Below are positions 48,052-57,400 of a stretch of 64,000 nucleotides of DNA, piece after piece. The position numbers and the translations under genes were made by a program. The notes below the pieces were generated by a model. The model had not been told where the DNA came from. It did not search any database and saw only the letters and a list, made by a program, of their open reading frames with translations. Positions within the stretch are counted from its first letter, which is position 1. Every line of letters begins with the position of its first letter. The stretch comes from Hyaloperonospora brassicae (Eukaryota; Oomycota; Peronosporomycetes; Peronosporales; Peronosporaceae), in the NCBI GenBank assembly GCA_947650285.1, contig CANTFL010000335.1, positions 1 to 64,000 on the forward strand, read 5' to 3'.

Positions 48052-48882
48052 TTGACGAAAGTTGCTCCAGATACACAATCATTGTGTGTCTCTGCACCTG
48101 GTGATGACGTTTCGCTCATCACCTTGAAGTTGGAAGCGACAAATGATTTGTCGCTTCGTGCCCTAGTAGACTGTGAGGCGTCGAACAACTTTGTTCGTCG
48201 CCAGTCACTAGAGGGTCGTAGGCTCAAGTTCGTTGAGCGCGACATTCCCCTCACAAGAATGACGGTGCGCCTTGCAACAGGCGCATCGATAACCGTTGAG
48301 AGACGTGTAGTAGGAATCCACTACACGTTAGAGGGCGAACAGTACGATGATGACTTCATCGTACTAGATCTGGATGACAAATTTGATGTCATCCTGGGAT
48401 TACCTTGGCTCAGAAAGTACGAGCCAAGGGTGAGCTGGCAGCATCGATCCGTGAAGATGCCTGACGCTTGTTTTACACATGGCCATCTGATGAACATCTT
48501 GGAGCGTCCACAAGCGTGTGGATGTTCTGCGAGTGAGTGCGAAGACCTCACTTGCGGTTCGTTCGTTAGCACGACCGCACAAGATCACAGTGTAGCTGAT
48601 CACTACACTGTGGAGCGAGCTCCCGGCGGCTGTACAGAGGTACAGGCAGCGCCGAAGGTCCACCACTCGAATAAGTCGAGTGGACCGGGACATGGATGTG
48701 TGCCTAGCGGTCAACATCTTAGAAAGAGGAGATCTGTTTCCACCAAAGGGCAACATGGACATCCTAGGTCAACTGGAGAGTCGACCGTAGAGGATCAGTC
48801 GCTGACTGTGGTTGCACAGCCACATTCAGAAGACAACGAGGGAATATGTCCCCACTTGCTTGAGAAAGGAATTGCTTCATAA
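48052..48882 (+). pseudogene. Aspartic protease region of pol (copy 1)
   Basis: Retropepsin-like: LSLRALVDCEASNNFVRR around 48150-48200 and FDVILGLPWLRKYEPRVSW at about 48382-48438 (the second is the typical gypsy ILG.PWL block). The catalytic triad that normally reads DSG or DTG is DCE here, so cleavage activity is not expected. The frame is open for about 277 codons but has no ATG at its start and ends in a stop before RT. The part after 48480 is variable linker. Confidence 0.8.
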
Positions 48883-49037
48883 TTACTTGCTGAGAGATTA
48901 GGCACTCATCAACCTGTGGGAACAAGTTCCCAGGAAGAAACCGAGACGTTGAATGTCTTGGTAAACGACGTATCAAGCGTGGGCGCTTATACGCTTGATC
49001 TGATTGTGCCTCCAAAAAAACTTCGTAGATAACTCAA

Positions 49038-50115
49038 TTGCCAACGCTTGAACCCAAACGTTTCTTGCGTGATCTGCGTAGTGGCAAGGTGAAGCAGATC
49101 TGCATACTCGTCACAGAGGATAATTATGTTACCTACATTCGGTCAGCAACAGTGTTTGCTGAGAACGAACGGGTTCTCAACAGCTCATCGATGAGCGAAA
49201 TTGTCCTCGATGAGAAGACTCGGATTGAGCGATACACGTCTCAATCCTGGGAGTCGCTTCAGGCAAATCCTGTGTAGAAAGATTTTATCGAATTCAAGGG
49301 TGTGTTCCCTGAATCCTTACCTTGCGAGTTGCCTAAGGATAAAGGCACTCGACACGAGATCGAGCTCAAACCGGGCTCGAAGTACTGTGTCATGAAGCAG
49401 TAGCCACTGCCTCGTGAACAATACTAGCGATCGACAAGTTCTTTGCCGATCGCTTTGCAGCGAGCCATGTGAGGAAATCAACATCCCCTCACAGCTCTCC
49501 GACCTTCTCTGTGCGAAAGGCCACAGGAGGATGGGGATAGTGCAGTGCACGCATTAAACAAGTTGAATGCTCGAAATGGTACTGTCTCAGACGCCGATAC
49601 CGAGGAAGGACGTTATCATAGATGGTATGTCAAAGAGTACCGTCTTATCGTCCATGGATCTGATGGACGGATTCTATCAGATCTTCATGCGTGAACGGGA
49701 CATCCTGTACACAGCAGTGAGCACCCCCAGAGGTATGCAGTGGGAGTGGCTATTGATGCCACAGAGGCTGAGTGACGCCTCTTCAACGTTCAACAGATGT
49801 GTCACAAATCTGTTGAGACCGGTGCGGGATTTTTCACCGAGTTACTTCGACGATGTGTTCGTCCATAGCCGGGATATGGACGGAAACATGGACGTGGAAG
49901 CTCACAGAACACACGTTTGGTCGATACTTCAAGTTATGCGCAAGCATAAGTTGTACGCCAATCTCAAGAAGTGTATCTTCGCGGCTAGCGAAATACCACT
50001 TCTTGGGTGCATCGTGGGTAAACACGGCGTACGCTCTGATCCCGAAAAGATCAAGGCGATCACCGACTGGCCCGTGCCAGTCGATGTCAAGGGACTATTA
50101 CTCAAGAAAGTTTGA
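49038..50115 (+). pseudogene. Reverse transcriptase (copy 1)
   Basis: Two open pieces, 49038-49277 (ending in a TAG) and 49567-50115. The second holds SSMDLMDGFYQIFMRE with the first catalytic Asp, the block MPQRLSDASSTFNRC (usually MPQGL), the YFDD active-site motif (Y93-D96 of that piece), ANLKKCIF and LLGCIVGKHG. The region between the pieces has stops. The end DVKGLLLKKV joins directly what are normally separated blocks, so roughly 30 residues of the connection appear deleted. Identical in copy 2. Confidence 0.9.
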
Positions 50116-50129
50116 AGTGATCATGGAAC

Positions 50130-50590
50130 GCTGACTGTCAGCGCTCCTTTGAAGGTATCAAGCAAGGCTTGATGCAATCGCCCATACTGTCGATTGCAGA
50201 TCAGGACAGACAATTCCATGTGATCTGTGACGCCAGCGATTTCGCGATCGGCTGCGCGTTGATGCAATTTGACACAGGTGGCGCAGAGCGCGTCATCTGT
50301 TATAAATCGCGTCAGCTTCAAGCAGATTAGCGTAATTATACAGTCCATGACAAGGAACGCCTTGCCATGAAGTACGCACTGACCAAGTTTCGCGTCTATC
50401 TCTTAGGAGATAGACCGTTCATTGTCTATACGTACCATGCGTCACTACGCAAGGCCGTAAACATTACCCATCTCTCGCACCGAATGGCGAGGTGGCTGTC
50501 TTTCTTCGCGGAGTACAACTTCTCCGTGGAGTATCAACTAGGACGACTCAACGTCGTCGCTGATGCGCTATCGTGCCAACCCGATCTCGA
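50130..50590 (+). pseudogene. RNase H (copy 1)
   Basis: ICDASDFAIGCALMQFD gives the first Asp, HDKERLAMKYAL the Glu, and VYTYHASL replaces the usual VYTDHASL, so the third catalytic Asp is Tyr. A TAG interrupts before NYTVHDK (about 50327-50329). AEYNFSVEYQLGRLNVVADA ends the domain. It would remove the RNA template; the Asp loss and stop argue against activity. Confidence 0.85.
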
Positions 50591-51740
50591 TCCGGGCGTT
50601 CAATCCAATAATGGGGGCAAGCCCACTGTTGCGACACTTACGGTCAGTGTCCCGTCGTCAACATTACTTGACGACGTGAGAAAGGCCTACGCAGAAGATA
50701 AGAATCTTCTGCGCCTGATGGATTATCTGGCAAATCCATATCGTAAATCCTTGAAATATTTACCGGCTTTGTACCGATCCTCTTCGGATTGGTACAAAAC
50801 TCGCAACGGGGTGCTGTACTATACGGCCGTTGCCTGCGACACACCTCGTGTCGTAGTTCCCACTCATAATGATTTGCGCTTACGCATCGTGTATGAGTGT
50901 CACGATTCCTCAACAGGCGAGTATCGTGGAAGGGAAAAGAATTGCCTTACGGTAAGTCGTGACTTTTACTGGCCCGCCAGTATCATTTTGTGCGCAAGTA
51001 CATTCGTGCTTGCGAGGTTTGTCAACGGTTGAAGACTAGTCCTTCTTCCCGTGCGCCATTGCAGCCTCTGCCTGTTTTGACAGAGTGCTGGCAGTCCGTT
51101 TCAATGGACTTCGTCTTCGGGTTCCCCGAAGACGCTCACAAGAATAATGGTATTCTTGTGTTTGTTGACCGTTTCAGCAAGATAGTTCATCTTGCTGCAG
51201 TTCCAGAGTTGATCAACGCTCACGGATGTGCGCTTATCTTTATCGACACAGTGTTTCGACTTCACGGGTTACCCCAAGAACTCGTATCCGACCGTGACCC
51301 TCGGTTCACGGCGGAGTTTTGGCAGTCCGTGTCCCGATCACTCGGAACGCGGTTGAAGATGTCAACATCTGACCATCACAAAACAGATGGTCAGACGGAA
51401 CGTGCCAACCGCGTTCTCGAAGAGATCCTTCAAGGATACGCCCACTCGTTCTCGAGTTGAAGCGAATTACTACCTCTGGTGGAATCGCCATCAACAATTC
51501 GGTGTATGCTTCAACTCGGCACACACCGTTTTTCGTGAATGGCTTATGACATTCACGTCTGCCTTCCTGTTAGAGTGTGACTATTGGTTTAAGGGGGAGG
51601 GACTCGCTCGAGCACAAACCGTTGTGGCTCATGCTCATCACGTGTCGACGCTAACGTCGTCACTTATGATGCCGACGTTGATCAAGTCGATATTGAAGAA
51701 GAAGATCATCTCAATAATATCGATGACGCAAAACTGAGTC
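50591..51740 (+). pseudogene. Integrase catalytic region (copy 1)
   Basis: The HHCC zinc finger is partly lost: CHDSSTGEYRGREK has Tyr for the second His, while CEVCQRL keeps both Cys. The DDE core is preserved in 50990-51460: SMDFVFGFP (Asp), SDRDPRF (Asp), ERANRVLEE (Glu). A frameshift at about 50980 separates finger and core, and a stop follows FSS at 51458-51460. After that the frame is scrambled. Confidence 0.88.
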
Positions 51741-51927
51741 AGACGACGATGACGATGCTGGTATTTTCAACATCACCAACGACTACTTCAGCGAGGATGA
51801 TGACACCCTCGCTGATGAACAGAAAGAGGAACGGACTCGTTCTGCAGTTTGCATAAGGCGAACTGAACACAAAAAGGACGAGCCAGCAGAAATATTCCTG
51901 CTGGCTCGTGAAGCACTGGTCCGTTTC

Positions 51928-52233
51928 GTGCAGGATTCCATCGCTCACACGGTGGACCAGCAGAAACGGAACGCTGACAAGAATGGGAGAGCAAATGTTC
52001 TTTCATTCATTGAAAGCTACTTATTCCTACTATCTACGGTAAACCTACCTAGACATGTAGTAAGTAACGTGGGCAGCAGCAAACTACTGCCTAAGAACAC
52101 CGGTCTCTTTCGCGTGCTACGCCGACAAGGCAACGCATACACAATCGAGCTGCCACATAGGATGCGCACTAATCCTACGTTTTACGTGGGGAGTCTCCGC
52201 CCGTACTGTCAGTACGATCTCTTCCGACGATGA
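51928..52233 (+). pseudogene. Integrase C-terminal GPY-like module (copy 1)
   Basis: DQQKRNADKNGRANVLSF, then STVNLPRHVVSNVGSSKLLP, GLFRVLRRQGNAYTIELP and NPTFYVGSLRPY: the usual C-terminal segment between integrase core and chromodomain in gypsy elements. Ends in a stop at 52231-52233. Confidence 0.8.
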
Positions 52234-52678
52234 AGATATCCCCACGTTCAAAAACCTCCATTAGGTTCTTGCGCTCACGCTCCAGACGATCAGTCTGGAC
52301 ACTTAACGAAAAGACCTCTCCACGCAGTTCAGAGATCTCTCTGCAAGCTGTTATCAGCTCCTTAACGAGGGAGCGGACAGGACGATCAACCTGCAGTTGG
52401 GCGAGGGCGTAATCGGCACGACCCTTCGCCCAATCAGCCTCCCGATCCTTGCGGTGCTGCTGCACGGAATCGGTCAGAGCGTATCTTCTGTCCAGCTCGT
52501 GCTCCAAATCCTCGCGCAATCGATCAATTGCGCGATCCATCTCGTATTGATCGAGATGGTGAGCCGAACGACTTGGAAAAGGGTTTTCTTCCTCCTCCAT
52601 ATCCCTTGGTGGACTCACACGGTGGACAACGCTTCCTTGTGGAGCGTATCTTGAAACACCATGACGATTCAGGATCAA
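52175..52678 (-). CDS. Antisense coiled-coil ORF (copy 1)
   Basis: 167 codons opposite to pol. After a proline-rich start and MEEEENPFPS it is a long charged helix (QYEMDRAIDRLREDLEHELD, SVQQHRKDREADWAKGRADY, SLVKELITACREISELRGEV, QTDRLERERKNLMEVFERGD), probably a coiled coil of roughly 110 residues. It overlaps the integrase tail and chromodomain in antisense. It lies about 300 bases downstream of the 307-codon antisense ORF on the same strand and could be a second exon or cistron of the same gene. Function unknown. In copy 2 it is cut by a SINE. Confidence 0.4.
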   Translation of the reverse strand: MILNRHGVSRYAPQGSVVHRVSPPRDMEEEENPFPSRSAHHLDQYEMDRAIDRLREDLEHELDRRYALTDSVQQHRKDREADWAKGRADYALAQLQVDRPVRSLVKELITACREISELRGEVFSLSVQTDRLERERKNLMEVFERGDIFIVGRDRTDSTGGDSPRKT

Positions 52679-52851
52679 GGACGAGTTACCTCGTCCAGTG
52701 GCGGGGGTATCGGCCCTCGTGTAATAGCTGGGAGCGGGGCTCCCAGCTGATGATAGATGTGCCCGGTCTCGTCGAGCAGTACGATGTGATCCACCCTTTG
52801 GATGAGGACCATCGTCGAATGAAGCCCGGCGCGTTCTTAAAGGGATTGTAA
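52528..52851 (+). pseudogene. Chromodomain (copy 1)
   Basis: GQRFLVERILKHHDD, then SYLVQWRGYRPSCNSWE and LVEQYDVIHP: a chromodomain of about 55 residues, as found at the end of integrases that target heterochromatin. It is cut off from integrase by stops at 52231 and beyond. The sequence directly upstream of the domain (52234-52560) is read on the other strand as a coiled-coil ORF. Confidence 0.8.
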
Positions 52852-52980
52852 AGTCTCAATCCCTTCGTACATCTCGGAAGAAATTCTCGACCTCCAGTAG
52901 GGTTGATTAGGGGGGAAGGCCTCCCTCGGGTCGCGAATAGAGTTGTCAATACAACTCTGACATTTCTCTCCCCACGAGAG

Positions 52981-53904
52981 TCAAGATAAACCTGCCTCTC
53001 GAGACAATCGGTGCAATTTAAACCGAGCACCGGTTATGGACTTCTGTTCAAACTTATTGCGATCTGCAGTAAGTTTGTCCAGCCAAACCTTGCGGCCAAC
53101 ATTCTCAATGTTGCCGATGAAAGAATTCCACGCCTGAACAAACGAGAAATCGTCTCGTTTGTGGATACCATGGTGCCATTGATTTCTGAAAGAGACATCG
53201 ATGTAAGATTCATGCTCAGTGTGATAACGTTTCGCACTGAGATCAAGTCCATGAATCCTTGACGAGTCAAAGAGTGGGATCCGACAACACCCAGTGGTAT
53301 AACCATACCACTGTCTCAACTCGCTCAAGGTAGACATCCATGGCTTGTTCTCAGGAGCAGATCGCAATGAGTTGCGATACTTCTCCTCCTTTGTGGTGCC
53401 AACATGAGAGCTCGCACCACGATCGCCGCAATACCTAGTGTTGCTATGGCTGTGGCTACGATGACTCCGCGAAGAGGCATCGACATTCTCATGAGGACTT
53501 ACGTCCTCATGTTTCGCACTCGCCTCGTACGAATACGAGCGCGATATTTTTGATCCCGACGACGAGTTCACAGACTCGTCGGATGAACCGAACATCTCAT
53601 GCCGCAAGTCTTTATCGAGACTGCCGCGAAGCGCAGCAGTCGTCGATCCCGCAACCGTACGGTCGGGCTCTGCGCACGGATTCAAGTCGGATGGGAAATC
53701 CGACTCGCCCGAATAGACCACCTCTATCTCGGGATCTTGGTCCATGGCCCTACCTCCCGCAGCCGAAGCTGCGGGTGAAGGAGAAGCACGTGAATGACCA
53801 CGTGCTCTTGCAACTACGGGAGTTGCAGGCTGCATACTGGCAGGAGCAGGTGACTTGACACCTGCTGCTGAGTCTTGGACGGCTTGATCTCCGGCTGCAC
53901 GCAT
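52981..53904 (-). CDS. Antisense ORF of 307 codons (copy 1)
   Basis: Between chromodomain and polypurine tract, on the strand opposite to gag-pol. The ATG at 53904 is the first after an in-frame TGA about 12 bases upstream. Residues 1-50 are Ala/Pro-rich, 50-110 acidic (MDQDPEIEVVYSGESDF), 110-170 Ser/Arg/His-rich (SSRSHRSHSHSNTRYCGDRG), and 190-307 form a globular-looking domain (TLSELRQWYGYTTGCCRIPL, FRNQWHHGIHKRDDFSFVQA, GRKVWLDKLTADRNKFEQKS). No signal peptide or membrane segment. I do not recognise the family. It is fully open in both copies while gag-pol is not, differing by one residue (Ser105/Leu105). Candidate roles: accessory or gag-like nucleic-acid-binding protein, or captured host gene. 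Confidence 0.55.
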   Translation of the reverse strand: MRAAGDQAVQDSAAGVKSPAPASMQPATPVVARARGHSRASPSPAASAAGGRAMDQDPEIEVVYSGESDFPSDLNPCAEPDRTVAGSTTAALRGSLDKDLRHEMFGSSDESVNSSSGSKISRSYSYEASAKHEDVSPHENVDASSRSHRSHSHSNTRYCGDRGASSHVGTTKEEKYRNSLRSAPENKPWMSTLSELRQWYGYTTGCCRIPLFDSSRIHGLDLSAKRYHTEHESYIDVSFRNQWHHGIHKRDDFSFVQAWNSFIGNIENVGRKVWLDKLTADRNKFEQKSITGARFKLHRLSREAGLS

Positions 53905-54080
53905 CCGTGCAGCGCTTCACTGGAGGCCTTGTTCGCGCAGCGCATGGACGAACTAGTCATGCGCTGGAAGGCTGAATGCGTTGGGCAGAACCAACAAGTG
54001 CTCCCATTCCTACAGAGAGACCCAACGGTGGTCACTTTGTCACCAACCAATTTAACCACTCACAGTAATCAATGATGGTT

Positions 54081-54095
54081 AAAGATAGGGGGTGA
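54081..54095 (+). promoter_or_regulatory. Polypurine tract (copy 1)
   Basis: AAAGATAGGGGGTGA directly before the 3' LTR: the primer site for plus-strand synthesis. Confirms the plus orientation of copy 1. Confidence 0.75.
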
Positions 54096-54541
54096 TGTAA
54101 CGTGCTGAGCCTGTTACATGAAAATTGATATCTGTGTATCAATTTTTGAATATTATATATTCAGATGTCCAATTGACATTACTCGTAAGGAGTAAGGCCG
54201 AAGGAATATAACCCGCGAGGGTAGTATTTCTTTGATGGGTTGCTCCACCTGATGGTTGATGTTCACGGTACATCAGCCAGATTAACCACCAATCGCTGCT
54301 GGACGCGCGCAATGGGTGGTGAGCAAGAAACCCACATAGGATATTGTAGTTTAATATAATTCGCTCAAAACAATGATGGTTTATTACGAAAACATAATTA
54401 TGTTGAACAACAGTTATACTTTTCCCTTCAGACAGAACTTTCGGGCTCTCCCTACTTCGCTGCGCTTCATCACGCCAAGTGTACGTCTCGTCAGGTGCAC
54501 ACAACATTGTGTCGGATTGATACAAGGCGTGGCTGGGGACG
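54096..54541 (+). repeat. 3' LTR of copy 1
   Basis: 446 bp if kept in register with the 3' LTR of copy 2. It begins TGTAACGTGC. The last ten bases (GCTGGGGACG) do not match the GCCCGTTACA expected from the partner, so the true LTR end is replaced or mutated. It matches the 3' LTR of copy 2 far better than the 5' LTR of its own element. Confidence 0.85.
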
Positions 54542-54820
54542 AAAAGGACCCATAGACGTCGTCTTACTTGGATTTGAATTGATCTTGTAATCGTGCTTAT
54601 GATGGATGTAATTAACTTTTTCAATAAATTTCGTTCTTTAGAGCCGTGTTTACGACAAATGATCCATTGGACGTGTCGCAGGCGCATGTTCATTGTATGC
54701 ATGAATAGTAAGCTCGGTTAAGAAAACGCGACATTTCTATTGCTAAAATTAATTATATCCAACTCTGTAAGCACGATTAAGGAGCAATCAGCTCCAAAAG
54801 ACGCGTTGATAGGGTCCTTG
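54542..54820. other. Unique spacer at the centre of the palindrome
   Basis: 279 bp, AT-rich, not repeated elsewhere in the window. Its two ends carry AAGGACCC and GGGTCCTT (54544-54551 and 54812-54819), a small inverted match. No coding pattern. Confidence 0.6.
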
Positions 54821-55266
54821 TGTAACGGGCCACGCCTTGTATCAATTCGACACAATGTTGTGTGCACCTGACGAGACGTACACTTGGCGTGATGAAGCGC
54901 AGCGAAGTAGGGAGAGCCCGAAAGTTCTGTCTAAAGGGAAAAGTATAACTGTTGTTCAACATAATTATGTTTTCGTAATAAACCATCATTGTTTTGAGCG
55001 AATTATATTAAACTACAATATCCTATGTGGGTTTCTTGCTCACCACCCATTGCGCGCGTCCAGCAGCGATTGGTGGTTAATCTGGCTGATGTACCGTGAA
55101 CATCAACCATCAGGTGGAGCAACCCATCAAAGAAATACTACCCTCGCGGGTTATATTCCTTCGGCCTTACTCCTTACGAGTAATGTCAATTGGACATCTG
55201 AATATATAATATTCAAAAATTGATACACAGATATCAATTTTCATGTAACAGGCTCAGCACGTTACA
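54821..55266 (-). repeat. 3' LTR of copy 2
   Basis: 446 bp with intact ends: TGTAACGGGC at left, and GCACGTTACA at right. Nearly identical to 54096-54541. Confidence 0.9.
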
Positions 55267-55281
55267 TCACCCCCTATCTTT
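55267..55281 (-). promoter_or_regulatory. Polypurine tract (copy 2)
   Basis: Minus-strand AAAGATAGGGGGTGA adjoining the 3' LTR; confirms minus orientation. Confidence 0.75.
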
Positions 55282-55457
55282 AACCATCATTGATTACTGT
55301 GAGTGGTTAAATTGGTTGGTGACAAAGTGACCACCGTTGGGTCTCTCTGTAGGAATGGGAGCACTTGTTGGTTCTGCCCAACGCATTCAGCCTTCCAGCG
55401 CATGACTAGTTCGTCCATGCGCTGCGCGAACAAGGCCTCCAGTGAAGCGCTGCACGG

Positions 55458-56381
55458 ATGCGTGCAGCCGGAGATCAAGCCGTCCAAGACTCAGCAGCAG
55501 GTGTCAAGTCACCTGCTCCTGCCAGTATGCAGCCTGCAACTCCCGTAGTTGCAAGAGCACGTGGTCATTCACGTGCTTCTCCTTCACCCGCAGCTTCGGC
55601 TGCGGGAGGTAGGGCCATGGACCAAGATCCCGAGATAGAGGTGGTCTATTCGGGCGAGTCGGATTTCCCATCCGACTTGAATCCGTGCGCAGAGCCCGAC
55701 CGTACGGTTGCGGGATCGACGACTGCTGCGCTTCGCGGCAGTCTCGATAAAGACTTGCGGCATGAGATGTTCGGTTTATCCGACGAGTCTGTGAACTCGT
55801 CGTCGGGATCAAAAATATCGCGCTCGTATTCGTACGAGGCGAGTGCGAAACATGAGGACGTAAGTCCTCATGAGAATGTCGATGCCTCTTCGCGGAGTCA
55901 TCGTAGCCACAGCCATAGCAACACTAGGTATTGCGGCGATCGTGGTGCGAGCTCTCATGTTGGCACCACAAAGGAGGAGAAGTATCGCAACTCATTGCGA
56001 TCTGCTCCTGAGAACAAGCCATGGATGTCTACCTTGAGCGAGTTGAGACAGTGGTATGGTTATACCACTGGGTGTTGTCGGATCCCACTCTTTGACTCGT
56101 CAAGGATTCATGGACTTGATCTCAGTGCGAAACGTTATCACACTGAGCATGAATCTTACATCGATGTCTCTTTCAGAAATCAATGGCACCATGGTATCCA
56201 CAAACGAGACGATTTCTCGTTTGTTCAGGCGTGGAATTCTTTCATCGGCAACATTGAGAATGTTGGCCGCAAGGTTTGGCTGGACAAACTTACTGCAGAT
56301 CGCAATAAGTTTGAACAGAAGTCCATAACCGGTGCTCGGTTTAAATTGCACCGATTGTCTCGAGAGGCAGGTTTATCTTGA
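55458..56381 (+). CDS. Antisense ORF of 307 codons (copy 2)
   Basis: Counterpart of 52981-53904, open from ATG 55458 to TGA. It differs at one residue seen by eye (Leu105 for Ser105). Same layout: Ala/Pro-rich start, acidic segment, Ser/Arg/His-rich middle, C-terminal domain of about 115 residues. Lies opposite to gag-pol of copy 2 and starts about 190 bases inside the 3' LTR, so an outward-acting LTR promoter on that strand could transcribe it. Function unknown. Confidence 0.55.
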   Translation: MRAAGDQAVQDSAAGVKSPAPASMQPATPVVARARGHSRASPSPAASAAGGRAMDQDPEIEVVYSGESDFPSDLNPCAEPDRTVAGSTTAALRGSLDKDLRHEMFGLSDESVNSSSGSKISRSYSYEASAKHEDVSPHENVDASSRSHRSHSHSNTRYCGDRGASSHVGTTKEEKYRNSLRSAPENKPWMSTLSELRQWYGYTTGCCRIPLFDSSRIHGLDLSAKRYHTEHESYIDVSFRNQWHHGIHKRDDFSFVQAWNSFIGNIENVGRKVWLDKLTADRNKFEQKSITGARFKLHRLSREAGLS

Positions 56382-56510
56382 CTCTCGTGGGGAGAGAAAT
56401 GTCAGAGTTGTATTGACAACTCTATTCGCGACCCGAGGGAGGCCTTCCCCCCTAATCAACCCTACTGGAGGTCGAGAATTTCTTCCGAGATGTACGAAGG
56501 GATTGAGACT

Positions 56511-56834
56511 TTACAATCCCTTTAAGAACGCGCCGGGCTTCATTCGACGATGGTCCTCATCCAAAGGGTGGATCACATCGTACTGCTCGACGAGACCGGG
56601 CACATCTATCATCAGCTGGGAGACCCGCTCCCAGCTATTACACGAGGGCCGATACCCCCGCCACTGGACGAGGTAACTCGTCCTTGATCCTGAATCGTCA
56701 TGGTGTTTCAAGATACGCTCCACAAGGAAGCGTTGTCCACCGTGTGAGTCCACCAAGGGATATGGAGGAGGAAGAAAACCCTTTTCCAAGTCGTTCGGCT
56801 CACCATCTCGATCAATACGAGATGGATCGCGCAA
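56511..56834 (-). pseudogene. Chromodomain (copy 2)
   Basis: Same domain as copy 1, with one visible change in the tail (WERVSQ for WERGSQ). Separated from integrase by stops and by the SINE at 57088. Confidence 0.8.
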
Positions 56835-57172
56835 TTGATCGATTGCGCGAGGATTTGGAGCACGAGCTGGACAGAAGATACGCTCTGACCGATTCCGTGC
56901 AGCAGCACCGCAAGGATCGGGAGGCTGATTGGGCGAAGGGTCGTGCCGATTACGCCCTCGCCCAACTGCAGGTTGATCGTCCTGTCCGCTCCCTCGTTAA
57001 GGAGCTGATAACAGCTTGCAGAGAGATCTCTGAACTGCGTGGAGAGGTCTTTTCGTTAAGTGTCCAGACTGATCGTCTGGAGCGTGAGCTTACCGACCCC
57101 AGTGGCCGAGTGGTAGACCACTGGAGCTGGGACCGGGAGGTACCTGGATCGATATCCTGGAGGGGGGTTTGA
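56684..57172 (+). CDS. Antisense coiled-coil ORF, 3' end replaced by a SINE (copy 2)
   Basis: Identical to copy 1 up to QTDRLERE, then enters the SINE at 57088 and continues for about 27 foreign codons to a stop at 57170-57172. The last 33 or so residues of the copy-1 version are lost. The coiled-coil part is kept. Confidence 0.35.
   Translation: MILNRHGVSRYAPQGSVVHRVSPPRDMEEEENPFPSRSAHHLDQYEMDRAIDRLREDLEHELDRRYALTDSVQQHRKDREADWAKGRADYALAQLQVDRPVRSLVKELITACREISELRGEVFSLSVQTDRLERELTDPSGRVVDHWSWDREVPGSISWRGV
57076..57087. repeat. Target site duplication, left
   Basis: TCTGGAGCGTGA, repeated at 57401-57412; present once in copy 1 at the mirrored position. Confidence 0.9.
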
Positions 57173-57400
57173 TTACAGGGCGCCGGAGATAGGCTAATAA
57201 AGTATGACGAGCAACCACCCAATGGGTGGCCGCCCTGCCAACCCGCACCGAAGGGTGTGTGATAGTTGGGTGGGCTGGAGGCCCTACTAGCCGAAACGCC
57301 CCATAGTGTAATGAGGAGTGTAGGCCCCTGGCGAGTATAAACCGAGCCGCGGTACTCGCAGATCACTCCCGGGAGATCTGAGGGGTCACATGCATTAATC
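57088..57400 (+). mobile_element. tRNA-derived SINE inserted in copy 2
   Basis: 313 bp absent from copy 1 and flanked by a perfect 12-bp duplication. Close to the 5' end is an RNA polymerase III A-box TGGCCGAGTGG (57103-57113) and, about 43 bases on, a B-box-like GGATCGATATCC (57146-57157), so the head is tRNA-related (Ser/Leu-like D-arm). The body (about 57165-57390) is unrelated GC-rich sequence. No poly(A) tail; it ends near GCATTAATC. Needs a LINE for mobility; none is seen here. Confidence 0.8.

Larger units (their letters stand above)
46353..54541 (+). mobile_element. Ty3/gypsy chromodomain retrotransposon, copy 1
   Basis: 8189 bp: 5' LTR, putative PBS, gag with CCHC knuckle, protease, RT, RNase H, integrase, GPY-like module, chromodomain, an antisense ORF region, polypurine tract, 3' LTR. 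Domain order defines Ty3/gypsy, and the C-terminal chromodomain places it with chromoviruses or convergent oomycete gypsy lineages. gag-pol is broken by many stops and frameshifts. No target duplication is found (left AAGC, right AAAA). It lies tail to tail with copy 2 (54821-63334), with which it shares its lesions. Confidence 0.92.

Noticed and set aside
47703..48254. 183-codon minus-strand frame over gag/protease (mirrored at 61433-61984)
   Set aside because: Shadow of the coding strand; Ser/Arg/Cys composition and no independent support.
46353..54541. Target site duplication around gypsy copy 1 or copy 2
   Set aside because: Four- and five-base flanks compared in all pairings (AAGC, AAAA, CTTG, ACAG) do not match.
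57088..57160. Functional tRNA gene
   Set aside because: A and B boxes are present but acceptor and T stems do not close, and the segment sits between target duplications as the head of a 313-bp insertion.
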